Shown in pieces: positions 1-8,140 of a DNA stretch of 64,000 bases. This DNA comes from Shimia sagamensis. Its GTDB lineage: Bacteria; Pseudomonadota; Alphaproteobacteria; Rhodobacterales; Rhodobacteraceae. The DNA lies in assembly GCF_900182745.1 (NCBI RefSeq), contig NZ_FXTY01000001.1, positions 372,001 to 436,000 on the forward strand, given 5' to 3'. The translations under genes were made by a program, and so were the position numbers. The number at the start of each line of letters is the position of its first letter. Within the stretch, counting starts at the first letter, position 1. A model generated the notes under the pieces. That model saw only the letters and a program-made list of their open reading frames with translations. It was not told where the DNA came from and ran no database searches.

Positions 1-1602
1 AAAATGGCGGTTCTCTATGGCGCTGATGCCGTGTATCTCGGCACGCCCGACATGAGCCTGCGCACCAAGTCAGAGTTCTCTTTGGCTGATGTGATCGAAG
101 GCGTGAAATTCTGCCACGAGCACGGTCGCCGTGCCTACCTGACGCTGAATTTGTTCAGCCATAACAAAGACATTCCCAAGCTCGATGAGTACATCGACAC
201 CGTCCGCCAAGTGAACCCCGACGGGTTGATCATCTCTGACCCCGGCGTGTTCCAATACGTGAAAGACCGCGCGCCAGAGATCCCGTTGCATGTCTCCACA
301 CAGGCCAATATCGCCAGCTGGCTCACCACGCAGTTTTGGCAATCCCAAGGCGCCGATCTGGTGGTTCTGGCCCGCGAGGTAAGCTTCCCTGAGCTCGAAG
401 AGATTCGCGAGAAATGCCCCGACATCAAGCTTGAAGCCTTTGTGCACGGCGCCATGTGCATGACCTATTCTGGTCGCTGCTTACTGTCGAATTTCATGGC
501 CGAGCGCGGCGCCAACCAGGGCAACTGTGCCAACTCCTGCCGCTGGAACTACAAGTTCCACATGCGTCTAAAAGACGGCACCGTGCAGGAACTGATTGTC
601 GACGAAGACAACCTGCATATGTTTGAATTCCTGCTTGAGGAAGGCGTGCGCCCCGGCGAATTCCTCCCGATTCAGGAAGACGAACGTGGCAGCTATATCC
701 TCAATTCCAAAGACTTGTGCCTGATGCCCAAGCTTGATGACTACCTGCGCATTGGCGTGGACAGTCTCAAGGTCGAAGGGCGCGGAAAATCGGAGTATTA
801 CGCCGCCGTGGTCGCCCGCGCGTACCGCATGGCAATTGATGACTACTACGCCGATCCAGAGAACTGGAACGCCGCCGACTACATGGAAGAGCTGGGCACC
901 GTGGGCAACCGCGGCTACACGCTGGCCTTCCACAAAGGCCGTTTGACCAATCTTGCCCATGGCTATGAGCAAACCCAAGCGATTGCCCAATGGGAATATG
1001 CCGGCTTTGTCACCGATGTTGCTGATGACGCCTTCCTTGTCGAAGTGAAAAACAAGCTAGAGCCCGGTGACGTTCTGGAAATTGTCTCGCCCATCGCCCG
1101 CAACACCATTCTTTTGCGCGCTTATGACTACGAGATCGCCGCAACAGGCGAGACCAAAGAGGTCATCCACGGCTCCACCAAATCGGTGATCCGCCTGCCA
1201 TTCTCGCTGTTTGAGCATGAAGACATCGACGACCTGCGCACCAACTTCCCGCCCATGACCGTGATCCGCAAGGAGCGTGCGCTGACCGAAGAGCAGTGGA
1301 AACGCCTGCAACTCGACAAGACCACGCTGGCGATGGAAGTCAAAGACAGCACCGGTGAGACCGCTTACAAACGTCGCCGCGATGCGCTGGTCGAGGCGAT
1401 TGAAGCTGACACCAACACCAAGCGGTTCAAAACCAATCGCAAAGGCACCGAAGGCTGCTGCGGCAAAGGCTGCAACGGCTGTTTGATTTTCTGGGAAGAT
1501 CCGATTTACGCCAAAGCGCGGGAGGTTCTGAAAGAACGCAAGATGGGCTCGATGCTGAGCCGCGCGGAAGCTGCCGAATTTAAGCTTCCTGCCGCTGAAT
1601 AA
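1..1602 (+). CDS. U32 family peptidase-like tRNA modification protein (TrhP/YegQ-like), 5' partial
   Basis: The reading frame is open from the first base and the first visible residues (KMAVLYGADAVYLG) match the interior of U32 proteins, where an ELLAPAG-type start normally lies about 15 residues upstream. The gene therefore begins before the window. Four cysteines near residues 157-180 (GAMCMTYSGRC, then GNCANSC) are the pattern that binds a [4Fe-4S] cluster in TrhP, UbiU and UbiV. A Cys-rich tail (GCCGKGCNGC) sits near residue 483. Family knowledge: TrhP/YegQ proteins act in 5-hydroxyuridine formation at tRNA position 34; true protease activity is doubtful for this branch. The TrhP rather than RlhA or UbiU assignment is inferred from length (over 530 aa) and the C-terminal Cys cluster. 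Confidence 0.85.
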   Translation, partial: KMAVLYGADAVYLGTPDMSLRTKSEFSLADVIEGVKFCHEHGRRAYLTLNLFSHNKDIPKLDEYIDTVRQVNPDGLIISDPGVFQYVKDRAPEIPLHVSTQANIASWLTTQFWQSQGADLVVLAREVSFPELEEIREKCPDIKLEAFVHGAMCMTYSGRCLLSNFMAERGANQGNCANSCRWNYKFHMRLKDGTVQELIVDEDNLHMFEFLLEEGVRPGEFLPIQEDERGSYILNSKDLCLMPKLDDYLRIGVDSLKVEGRGKSEYYAAVVARAYRMAIDDYYADPENWNAADYMEELGTVGNRGYTLAFHKGRLTNLAHGYEQTQAIAQWEYAGFVTDVADDAFLVEVKNKLEPGDVLEIVSPIARNTILLRAYDYEIAATGETKEVIHGSTKSVIRLPFSLFEHEDIDDLRTNFPPMTVIRKERALTEEQWKRLQLDKTTLAMEVKDSTGETAYKRRRDALVEAIEADTNTKRFKTNRKGTEGCCGKGCNGCLIFWEDPIYAKAREVLKERKMGSMLSRAEAAEFKLPAAE

Positions 1603-1608
1603 GATAAC

Positions 1609-1634
1609 GCCCGGTCACTGACCGGGCGCTTCTT
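1609..1634 (+). terminator. Rho-independent terminator after the U32 gene
   Basis: A perfect 9-bp stem GCCCGGTCA / TGACCGGGC with a one-base centre (1609-1627) is followed by a T-rich stretch (GCTTCTTT). It starts six bases after the U32 stop codon. It also lies directly beyond the stop of the converging methyltransferase gene, so it may work in both directions. Confidence 0.75.
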
Positions 1635-2110
1635 TATGTTCTGTAGAAATAATACCGTTCTGGCGCCACGGTGGTTGGCCCGCGCACCTGCTCAAAGCCG
1701 ACCAGCGGCTGACCAGACACAAGCACACCTCCGGCCAGCATGATCTCTTTGATGAACGCAGACAGGCGCGCCGCCTCGGCCACGTCTTTGGCCTTATCTC
1801 CAAAGCCAAAATCGTAATGCGCCATGGCAACTTTCGTGCCATCGGTGGCCATTTTCTTGAGCATCTCTTCTGCCTCACCTTGCAGGAAATCTTCCTTAGG
1901 TGGCACACAGGAAGGGTGGCAGTTCAACGCGCGGTCGATCACCCAAATCCGGCGATCTGGCGCAATCTCGCGAATGTGGTCATAGGTGCGGCCATTGCCC
2001 AGCCCCATGTCCAGAAAATCTCCCTCAAGACTGTCCACCATAGTGGCACCCCATTCCAGCCCTTCGGCTTGTGCCGCAAGGCGGCGCATCATGCTGTTCA
2101 AACGGCTCAT
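1634..2110 (-). CDS. Class I SAM-dependent methyltransferase, small
   Basis: The 158-residue protein carries a glycine-rich SAM-binding loop (DMGLGNG, residues 34-40) followed by a helix and an acidic strand end (IWVIDR), as in class I methyltransferases. I place the start at 2110 because it gives a 4-bp ATGA overlap with the upstream deacetylase-like gene; a longer in-frame start at 2158 would lie inside that gene. It is the last gene of the eight-gene glycan operon. The protein is short for the class and lacks an obvious substrate domain, so the acceptor (sugar, lipid or small molecule) cannot be told. The operon context suggests methylation of a glycan or its precursor; this is inference. 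Confidence 0.75.
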   Translation of the reverse strand: MSRLNSMMRRLAAQAEGLEWGATMVDSLEGDFLDMGLGNGRTYDHIREIAPDRRIWVIDRALNCHPSCVPPKEDFLQGEAEEMLKKMATDGTKVAMAHYDFGFGDKAKDVAEAARLSAFIKEIMLAGGVLVSGQPLVGFEQVRGPTTVAPERYYFYRT

Positions 2111-2862
2111 GAAATACCCTTTCCGTCGTGGCGATAAAGCCGCACCGGCCCCTCGCAAATTTCCAGCAAAAACTGCCGCGAAAACTCCCAGATATCGGCG
2201 TCATGCACAAGATGGTGCGTGAGATATCCCAAGGGTTCTTGATTGTCCGTGAGGCCTGCGCGGCGGTCTTGCAACAGCGTCACGGCTTGAGACACCAAAG
2301 TCTCCGCCTCGACCAAGCCTCTGTGCCCTCGCCAATAAATCGGATCGATATGGGTGTTGATCTGCGCCACGCCTAGCGCGGCAAGCGCAGTTTGGCGCGG
2401 ATTATAGGTCGACACCGCGTCATATCCCGCCTCAGCCAATCCCGCAACAATCTCCGGTGTTATCCGGTTCCACGGCGGCACAAACATCGGAGCAACTCGG
2501 TCGCCAAACAGGCTTTTCAGCCGCACAAGGCCTTCGGAGGCATCTTGCAGCGCCGTGCCGGCAGGGCGCCCCGCCCCAAACTCGGCATTCTTCACTCCGT
2601 CAGGCGTATGGCTGACATGCGCCCAACCATGCACGACAGGCACAAAACACTCAGCAATATTTCCCGCCAGTTCGTCGGTTGCGTCCTTGGGAATAACAGC
2701 CAAATGCACTGGCACACCAACAGCCTCACTCAATGCTGTAAGCGTATCAAGGGCCTCTGTTGGCGCGATGGCGTCATCATCGCGCCACCAAATTGGCAAC
2801 TCCAAACCCTCAGCACGCCATTGCGCCAGCTCTGCTTGCAAAGGCGTCCAGTCCACAATCAC
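2107..2862 (-). CDS. Polysaccharide deacetylase-like protein
   Basis: The 251-residue protein has the landmarks of a CE4 / NodB-like fold: an aspartate run WWRDDD at residues 25-30 (catalytic base and metal ligand position), HGWAH at 78-82 (metal-binding histidines) and PPWNR near 144. There is no signal peptide, so it appears cytosolic, unlike most peptidoglycan or chitin deacetylases. This would fit deacetylation of an intracellular sugar-lipid or oligosaccharide intermediate. It overlaps both neighbours by 4 bp (ATGA), implying translational coupling with the GT upstream and the methyltransferase downstream. Substrate unknown. Confidence 0.8.
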   Translation of the reverse strand: MIVDWTPLQAELAQWRAEGLELPIWWRDDDAIAPTEALDTLTALSEAVGVPVHLAVIPKDATDELAGNIAECFVPVVHGWAHVSHTPDGVKNAEFGAGRPAGTALQDASEGLVRLKSLFGDRVAPMFVPPWNRITPEIVAGLAEAGYDAVSTYNPRQTALAALGVAQINTHIDPIYWRGHRGLVEAETLVSQAVTLLQDRRAGLTDNQEPLGYLTHHLVHDADIWEFSRQFLLEICEGPVRLYRHDGKGIS

Positions 2863-4001
2863 CCGCGCAGCTCCGCCAGCATGGAGTGCGCAATGCGCAC
2901 GCTTTCAGCGGCACCATTCATCCGTAGGCCAGACGGGCTGCGGCGGTCTTTAGAGGCGACGCGTTTGATCTCCGCCATCAGGCTCTGCGGCGTCATGTCT
3001 GTGGCACTGAGCACTTCGATGCCGGGCTGACTGGACAAAGCCCGCGCGCGCAGGGTTTGCTCAACCTCACCACCGTCATCAAACGGCACAAACACCGCTG
3101 GCACTCCGGTTTGCAGCACGTCGAGCGCGGTGTTGTAGCCACACATACTGACCGACGCGGTCACATGGTGCAGCATCTGTCGGAAATCGGAGCGTACCGG
3201 TTCGATTGTGATACTTGGATCATCAGCCAACTGTTTGAGAGCCGCAATCCGCGCCTCGGCATTGGCGCCGCCCACCAACAGACGCCAGCGCAACGGGCTG
3301 CGCTTGGCGGCTTTGATCGCACATTCAAACAATGCCTGCCCCACAGCGCCGCCACCGGCGCTGACCACAATTTCACCGGCGCCAACATTGTCCGGATGCT
3401 GTTGTGGCGCAGCTGGCGCCACGTAGCCTGTGTAGCGCAGCATCGCAGTCACATCGCTGGTTAGGGGCCAGCTCAAGTCCAGCTTGGTCAAGTCGGGATC
3501 TGCATGCACCAGAATGCCATCGTAATACTGCTTGACCACCTCACGCGCGCGAACGGCCTTGGCTGCTTTGGACGGCGGCGCCAGAATGTCCCGCACCGAA
3601 GCCAAAACCAGCGCACGCTGAGGCAAGGCGTGTGCAGCCTCCAATAGGGCCTCGAACTCTGCCGTCAGGCTGCGCCGCCCAAAGGGGAACAGCTCGGTGA
3701 TCACCACATCCGGCGCCATGTCTGCCACCGCTTTCACCATCATGGCTTGCCGTTTTGCACGGTAGGCGGCATCCGCCTCAACACCCAATTCGGTCAACAA
3801 TTTAGTGAAATCCACGCCATCTGATGCCAGTGGCGGCAATTGCACCAGCGCAACACCTTTGCTGTCCAAGTGGGGGGCAGGCATACCACCTGACAGGACC
3901 ACCGCTTCATGCCCATCCCGCGTAAAGGCACGGGCAAGTGTGAGCGCGCGTGAAAGATGCCCGGTGCCCAGAAGATGAGTGACAGCGATCAAAACTTTCA
4001 T
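2859..4001 (-). CDS. MurG-like glycosyltransferase (predicted GT, COG4671 type)
   Basis: The 380-residue protein has a GT-B N-terminus with a MurG-like glycine loop (TGHLSRALTLA, residues 13-23) and a C-terminal domain containing GGGAVGQALFE and a late MCGYNTALDVLQTGVP motif, which in GT28 proteins binds the nucleotide-sugar diphosphate. It resembles the second such enzyme of the operon at 6901-8124, so the cluster carries two MurG-like paralogues. It lies between the histidine phosphatase and the deacetylase-like gene, overlapping the latter by 4 bp. Donor and acceptor are unknown; genuine MurG is excluded by context (no mur/fts genes) and sequence. Confidence 0.75.
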   Translation of the reverse strand: MKVLIAVTHLLGTGHLSRALTLARAFTRDGHEAVVLSGGMPAPHLDSKGVALVQLPPLASDGVDFTKLLTELGVEADAAYRAKRQAMMVKAVADMAPDVVITELFPFGRRSLTAEFEALLEAAHALPQRALVLASVRDILAPPSKAAKAVRAREVVKQYYDGILVHADPDLTKLDLSWPLTSDVTAMLRYTGYVAPAAPQQHPDNVGAGEIVVSAGGGAVGQALFECAIKAAKRSPLRWRLLVGGANAEARIAALKQLADDPSITIEPVRSDFRQMLHHVTASVSMCGYNTALDVLQTGVPAVFVPFDDGGEVEQTLRARALSSQPGIEVLSATDMTPQSLMAEIKRVASKDRRSPSGLRMNGAAESVRIAHSMLAELRG

Positions 4002-4585
4002 GCGTTGCGCCTTTCCAACCGCACAATATCAGGGTCTGCGACTTTAACCGTATCCCCCTCAATTTCCACCACAAACAACCGATTGCGCTTCACAGCAAAA
4101 GAGGCGGGTCCGTCAAAATCCCAGCCGTGTGCCTTGGCCAAAATCATCCGCATAATGCCGATGTGACAAACCGCAATGCAATCGCTCTGCAAGCCAAACA
4201 GCCACGGCGCCAGACGGTCCCACACCATTTGCGGGCTTTCCCCACCGGGTGGCTGATAGTCCCAGCCCCAGTGCTCAATATCGCGAAATCCGTTGCTGGG
4301 ATCGGCCTTGAGCTCCACGCCCTTTTTGCCCTCCCAGTCACCCCAATCCATCTCGATCAAGGCGTCAATCACATCCGGTTTACGCCCAGTCACAATTTCG
4401 CCGGTCTCTTGGGCGCGCAGCAATGGGCTCGCCACCAGATTGGTGTTTTCCCAGCCCGCTGGCAGCTTGAACTCCGCCAAGATTTCACGCGCTTCATCGT
4501 CCAAAGGAATGTCCGTGCGTCCCTGAATTTGTCCGGCGCGGTTCCAATGTGTGTGTCCGTGCCGCAGCATGGCCAATCGGATCAT
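3998..4585 (-). CDS. Histidine phosphatase family protein
   Basis: Start at 4585 (MIRLAML) gives an ATGA overlap with the upstream GT; a start at 4621 would extend 12 residues with no family match. The 195-residue protein begins with the phosphohistidine signature LRHGHTHWN (catalytic His9) and retains an EMDWGDWEG segment and a late CHIGIMRMIL motif containing the second active-site histidine. This family covers phosphoglycerate mutase-like and alpha-ribazole or sugar phosphatases. Embedded among glycosyltransferases, it may dephosphorylate a sugar phosphate or polyol phosphate intermediate; that role is inference. Confidence 0.85.
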   Translation of the reverse strand: MIRLAMLRHGHTHWNRAGQIQGRTDIPLDDEAREILAEFKLPAGWENTNLVASPLLRAQETGEIVTGRKPDVIDALIEMDWGDWEGKKGVELKADPSNGFRDIEHWGWDYQPPGGESPQMVWDRLAPWLFGLQSDCIAVCHIGIMRMILAKAHGWDFDGPASFAVKRNRLFVVEIEGDTVKVADPDIVRLERRNA

Positions 4586-5661
4586 AATGTCTCTTTCATC
4601 AATGGGTTCAGCACATCCCACACGGTCCGCCGCGCCGCTTCCAGGAGGTGGCGCTGTTGCACCAGCTCCCGTGCGCCCTGCGCCCGTTGCGTGTGGGTTT
4701 CGGCGTCATTCAACACCGACCAAAGCGCCGCTGCAAGCGCCTCCGGTGTGTCATCTGCCACAAGCCCTGCTGACGCCACAACATCGCGCACGCCGGGGCG
4801 GTCTTGTGCCACCACCGGCACGCCATGTGCCTGTGCCTCAAGATAGACCATGCCAAAGGCTTCGTTCACGCCGGGCCAGAAAAAGACACCTGCGCGGCTG
4901 TACGCGGCGGCCATGCCTTCTGCGTCCAGCTGGCCCAAGAACTGCACACGCTCGCCAAATGGCGCCATCTGGGCTTCCACATCCGCACGACACGGCCCAT
5001 CGCCAGCAATCTCGACCTGCCAGTCGCCAGTCAGATGCCCCAAAGCCTCAGCGATGATGTTGTATGACGCCAGCTTGTCGCCCTTGCGCATCATACCTGC
5101 CACCAGAACGATCGGCGCATCCGGCTGCGCTTGGGTCGGCAAATCCTCCTGCGCCAAAAACGGTGGCAGATGCACCAGTTGCTGCCCGTCCGTCAGATGA
5201 TCGCGCAGCGCCACTGCGTCCCGTTCCGTGAAATGAAACAGTACGTCTGCCGCATCACAGGCTGCTTGTGCCTTTTGCTCAAAAGCATCCCAAGGCCCGC
5301 CCAGACGCTTGTTCGCCCGCGTCGCCTCAAAAGACACATATGGAATATTCAGAGCCGCGCTCACAGTTGGGCCCAGCAAGTCCGGTGCCTTGTAGTAGCT
5401 GTGATAGGTGGTCCAGACGCCCCAGCCCTCGGCTTGCCCGCGCGCGATCAACGCCGGTATCTCCGCCTCTGCCTGAGCCAAAAGCTCGGCTTGAACCGCC
5501 GCATCGCCCCGTTTGTCAAAACTGCGCAGCTCAGACACCAACGTCGGCGCAACGCCATCCCGTGTCAGCAACTGCATCAGATTGCGCGCCATCTGGCGCT
5601 CGCCAGATGGCACCGGATGATGCGGTGATTTGAGTGGGGCGTAGAATGCAACCTGCCCCAT
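4582..5661 (-). CDS. Glycosyltransferase family 4
   Basis: The 359-residue protein starts MGQVAFYAPLKSP, with ATG at 5661 four bases after the upstream GT stop codon; a longer in-frame start at 5712 lies inside that gene. A GT-B layout is visible: N-terminal GERQMARNL loop near residue 20, a mid-protein VLVAGMMRKGDKL segment and a C-terminal NEAFGMVYLEAQAHGVPVVA motif with the E-x7-E spacing that positions the donor sugar in retaining GT4 enzymes. It is the third of four glycosyltransferases in the operon. The linkage made is unknown. Confidence 0.85.
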   Translation of the reverse strand: MGQVAFYAPLKSPHHPVPSGERQMARNLMQLLTRDGVAPTLVSELRSFDKRGDAAVQAELLAQAEAEIPALIARGQAEGWGVWTTYHSYYKAPDLLGPTVSAALNIPYVSFEATRANKRLGGPWDAFEQKAQAACDAADVLFHFTERDAVALRDHLTDGQQLVHLPPFLAQEDLPTQAQPDAPIVLVAGMMRKGDKLASYNIIAEALGHLTGDWQVEIAGDGPCRADVEAQMAPFGERVQFLGQLDAEGMAAAYSRAGVFFWPGVNEAFGMVYLEAQAHGVPVVAQDRPGVRDVVASAGLVADDTPEALAAALWSVLNDAETHTQRAQGARELVQQRHLLEAARRTVWDVLNPLMKETL

Positions 5662-5665
5662 GAGA

Positions 5666-6904
5666 TTAGGCCTTCGCCGCAGCCGCTTGTAGGCGCGCGT
5701 CCAGCTGGGCAATGCCCGGCTGCATCAGGAAATGCGCCGTCAGCCGTCCATAAGCCGCCTCTGTAAGGCGCTCCCGTAGCCCCGCATCCCGCGCCAATCG
5801 CTCCATCGCGGCCGCCAGTGCTTCCGGCGCATCGCTGGACAACACGCCATGTTCGCCGTCGGTGATGAACTCCGGAATGGCCGACACCGGCGTGGACAAC
5901 AGGCAGAGCTTCTGGCTCGCCGCCTCCATCAGCACATTTGGCAACCCATCGCGATCACCGTCTTCGGCAATCCGGCTGGGCAGCACAAACACGTCCGACA
6001 CGCGCATCGCCTCGATCACCTCAGGCTGGTCACAAGCCCCACGCCAGGTAATCCGATCCGCAACGCCCAGCGTCTCTGCCTGAACCTTCAGCAGGCTGCC
6101 ATCACCACCACCGCCAATGTGCTCCCAATGCCAGTCCAGATCCTTGGGTAACAACGCCAGCGCAGAGATCAGACGGTCAAAACCTTTCTTCTCCACCAAA
6201 CGCCCTACGGACAGAAAGCGCACACTTTCACCGTCACGCCGCTGGGTGGGCGGCTCCGGAAAGCGGGTCAGATCCAAGCCATGATAGACCAGCTCCACCC
6301 GGTCCGCCTTATCCGCCAACTCTGCCAAGTGATCCGCGCCCACTTTGGTACAGGTCGCCAGGAACGCGGCACCATGGGTACTCTCCTGCAACTTCTCGCG
6401 TTTTTCCCACTCAGGCGAGGTCCAGATGTCTTTGGCATGGGCCGAAACTGACCATGGCATATCGCGCATGATCGCCGCATAACGGGTCACCGAGGCTGGC
6501 GTGTGCATGAAATGCGCATAGAGCAGGTCAATGTCGTCCGGCAATTCCCGTGCCAGCGCGCAGGCCTGCCCAAAACGGCGCAGGCGGTTGCGGGTCAGGT
6601 CGCGGCGCAGGTCTTTCAGCCAAGCGCCAACCGCGGTCCAGAAACGCGGCTTAAACAGCCCTGCCAACACGCCTTTCAGAACCCGCAGCGGCTCTTGATG
6701 CAGATACTCTGGCAGATAATGTACCGGCGCTTGCAAGCGCTCATGTAACGGGTGGCGTTTCTTGTCGGTTGGGAACCGCAAGGACCACATCGACAGGTCG
6801 TATCCCGTCTCTTCCAGGGCCACAATTTCCTGCGCGATAAATGTCTCTGACAGGCGGGGCCAACCTTTGACCACCACCGCCACTTTAGGTCTTTCAGAAG
6901 TCAT
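5666..6904 (-). CDS. Glycosyltransferase family 4 (WcaL/AmsK-like)
   Basis: The 412-residue protein opens with VAVVVKGWPRLSETFIAQEI, the SETFI N-terminus seen in colanic-acid-type GT4 enzymes such as WcaL. It has VSAHAKDIW in the acceptor domain, VGRLVEKKGFDRLI at the domain interface (Arg and Lys that hold the donor phosphates) and a C-terminal DGLPNVLMEAASQKL in place of the usual E-x7-E. It overlaps the upstream MurG-like GT by 4 bp and precedes the next GT by 4 nt. It is probably retaining, cytosolic or membrane-associated, adding a hexose to a lipid-linked glycan; donor unknown. Confidence 0.85.
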   Translation of the reverse strand: MTSERPKVAVVVKGWPRLSETFIAQEIVALEETGYDLSMWSLRFPTDKKRHPLHERLQAPVHYLPEYLHQEPLRVLKGVLAGLFKPRFWTAVGAWLKDLRRDLTRNRLRRFGQACALARELPDDIDLLYAHFMHTPASVTRYAAIMRDMPWSVSAHAKDIWTSPEWEKREKLQESTHGAAFLATCTKVGADHLAELADKADRVELVYHGLDLTRFPEPPTQRRDGESVRFLSVGRLVEKKGFDRLISALALLPKDLDWHWEHIGGGGDGSLLKVQAETLGVADRITWRGACDQPEVIEAMRVSDVFVLPSRIAEDGDRDGLPNVLMEAASQKLCLLSTPVSAIPEFITDGEHGVLSSDAPEALAAAMERLARDAGLRERLTEAAYGRLTAHFLMQPGIAQLDARLQAAAAKA

Positions 6905-8124
6905 GCAGCGCCTTGAGATCGGGCAACACCTAGCATTGCCAAAGTACGTTCAGACACCACGTCCAACCCATCAAGAAGACCGGGTACAAAGGCGTGGCTT
7001 GGTTTTGGTTGGTCGGGCAGCGCGCGAATGGCAGCAATCATCGCCTGCGGGGTGAACCCGTCACGTTTCTCATCCAGCATGCGCACAAGGCCCAGGCTTT
7101 CGGCGCGGCTGGCACGGATATGTTGCTCCATGCGTGGACGTGTGCGCGGCACAATCACCACAGGTTTGTCAAACGACAGCACCTCGCAAAAGGTATTGTA
7201 GCCGCCCATTGAGACAATGCCCGCAGCGCCTTTCATCAGGGTTTCCATACGACTTTCAAAACCAACCGCCTGAACCCGTCCATTTAGCTTGGCCACACGT
7301 TCTTCAAACTCGGCCCGCACGTCCCCGCTTAGGAAAGGCCCGTAGACCAGTATGGCGCGCGGAGACAGGTCCGGGTCTTGTTCATAAGCCGCAAGCACCA
7401 AATCCACCATGCCAGCGCCATCACCGCCACCACCGGGCGTGATCAACACATATGGCTGCTCCGGCGTGTCGCCTTCGCTCAGCGCCTCGCGATGCAAATA
7501 CCCGGTGTATTTCATCCGTGAGCGGAAGTTTTGAGACAGGTCAAGCCCAGCCACCGGATCATAGATCGAGCGGAGCCCGTAGACCCATGTCTCGTCGTAG
7601 TATTTTTCTGCGGCCTCCAAGGCCCCTTTGCGATCCCATTCCGCAGCCAAGACATTTGGCGCATCCAAAACATCGCGCAGGCCAAGCACCAAATGCGCTT
7701 TGCGTTTGGCTTTAAGCCATTCCAGCGCGGGCAACAGCTCGCCGCGAAAGCCAGTGGGCTCCTTGTCCACAATCAGAATGTCGGGATCAAAATGCTCCAC
7801 GGTTGCTTTGATCAGACCGGCCCGCAGCGCGGTGGTTTCATCAATATGCAGGCCAAGGCGTTCGCTTTCATAGTCGCCATCCGGCGTCTTGGTCACACCT
7901 GGCAGACGAATGTGGTCGACATTGTCCGGAAACGGGAATCGGCCCGCCACAGGAGACCCGGTTAGGATCAACGCGGAAATCCGGCTGTCGGCTTGTGTGA
8001 TCGCGGTTGCCAGCGCGCGCGAACGGCGCAGATGGCCCAGACCATAGGTGTCGTGGCTGTAAAACAGCACGCGTGGCGACGCATTGGCCGCCAGATCACC
8101 TGTCATTGAAATCGCCTCGGACAC
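6901..8124 (-). CDS. MurG-like glycosyltransferase (predicted GT, COG4671 type)
   Basis: The 407-residue protein has the MurG-like loop DTYGLGHLRRSRALA (residues 25-39), then VDKEPTGFRGELLPALEW in the N-domain and SMGGYNTFCEVLSFDKPVV in the nucleotide-sugar-binding C-domain. It is the second gene of the operon, 17 nt or more after the dehydrogenase, and a paralogue of the GT at 2859-4001 (both share GxGHLxRxxxLA and GGYNTxxxVL). An alternative start at Met7 (8106) cannot be excluded. The substrate is unknown; the neighbouring UDP-sugar dehydrogenase suggests a uronic-acid-type donor could be used somewhere in the pathway. Confidence 0.75.
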   Translation of the reverse strand: MSEAISMTGDLAANASPRVLFYSHDTYGLGHLRRSRALATAITQADSRISALILTGSPVAGRFPFPDNVDHIRLPGVTKTPDGDYESERLGLHIDETTALRAGLIKATVEHFDPDILIVDKEPTGFRGELLPALEWLKAKRKAHLVLGLRDVLDAPNVLAAEWDRKGALEAAEKYYDETWVYGLRSIYDPVAGLDLSQNFRSRMKYTGYLHREALSEGDTPEQPYVLITPGGGGDGAGMVDLVLAAYEQDPDLSPRAILVYGPFLSGDVRAEFEERVAKLNGRVQAVGFESRMETLMKGAAGIVSMGGYNTFCEVLSFDKPVVIVPRTRPRMEQHIRASRAESLGLVRMLDEKRDGFTPQAMIAAIRALPDQPKPSHAFVPGLLDGLDVVSERTLAMLGVARSQGAA

Positions 8125-8140
8125 GTCACCCGCCTCGCTC

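Noticed and set aside
4..6. ATG at position 4 as the true start of the U32 gene
   Set aside because: The sequence here corresponds to the interior of the U32 family, and the codon before it is also open; the gene starts upstream of the window.
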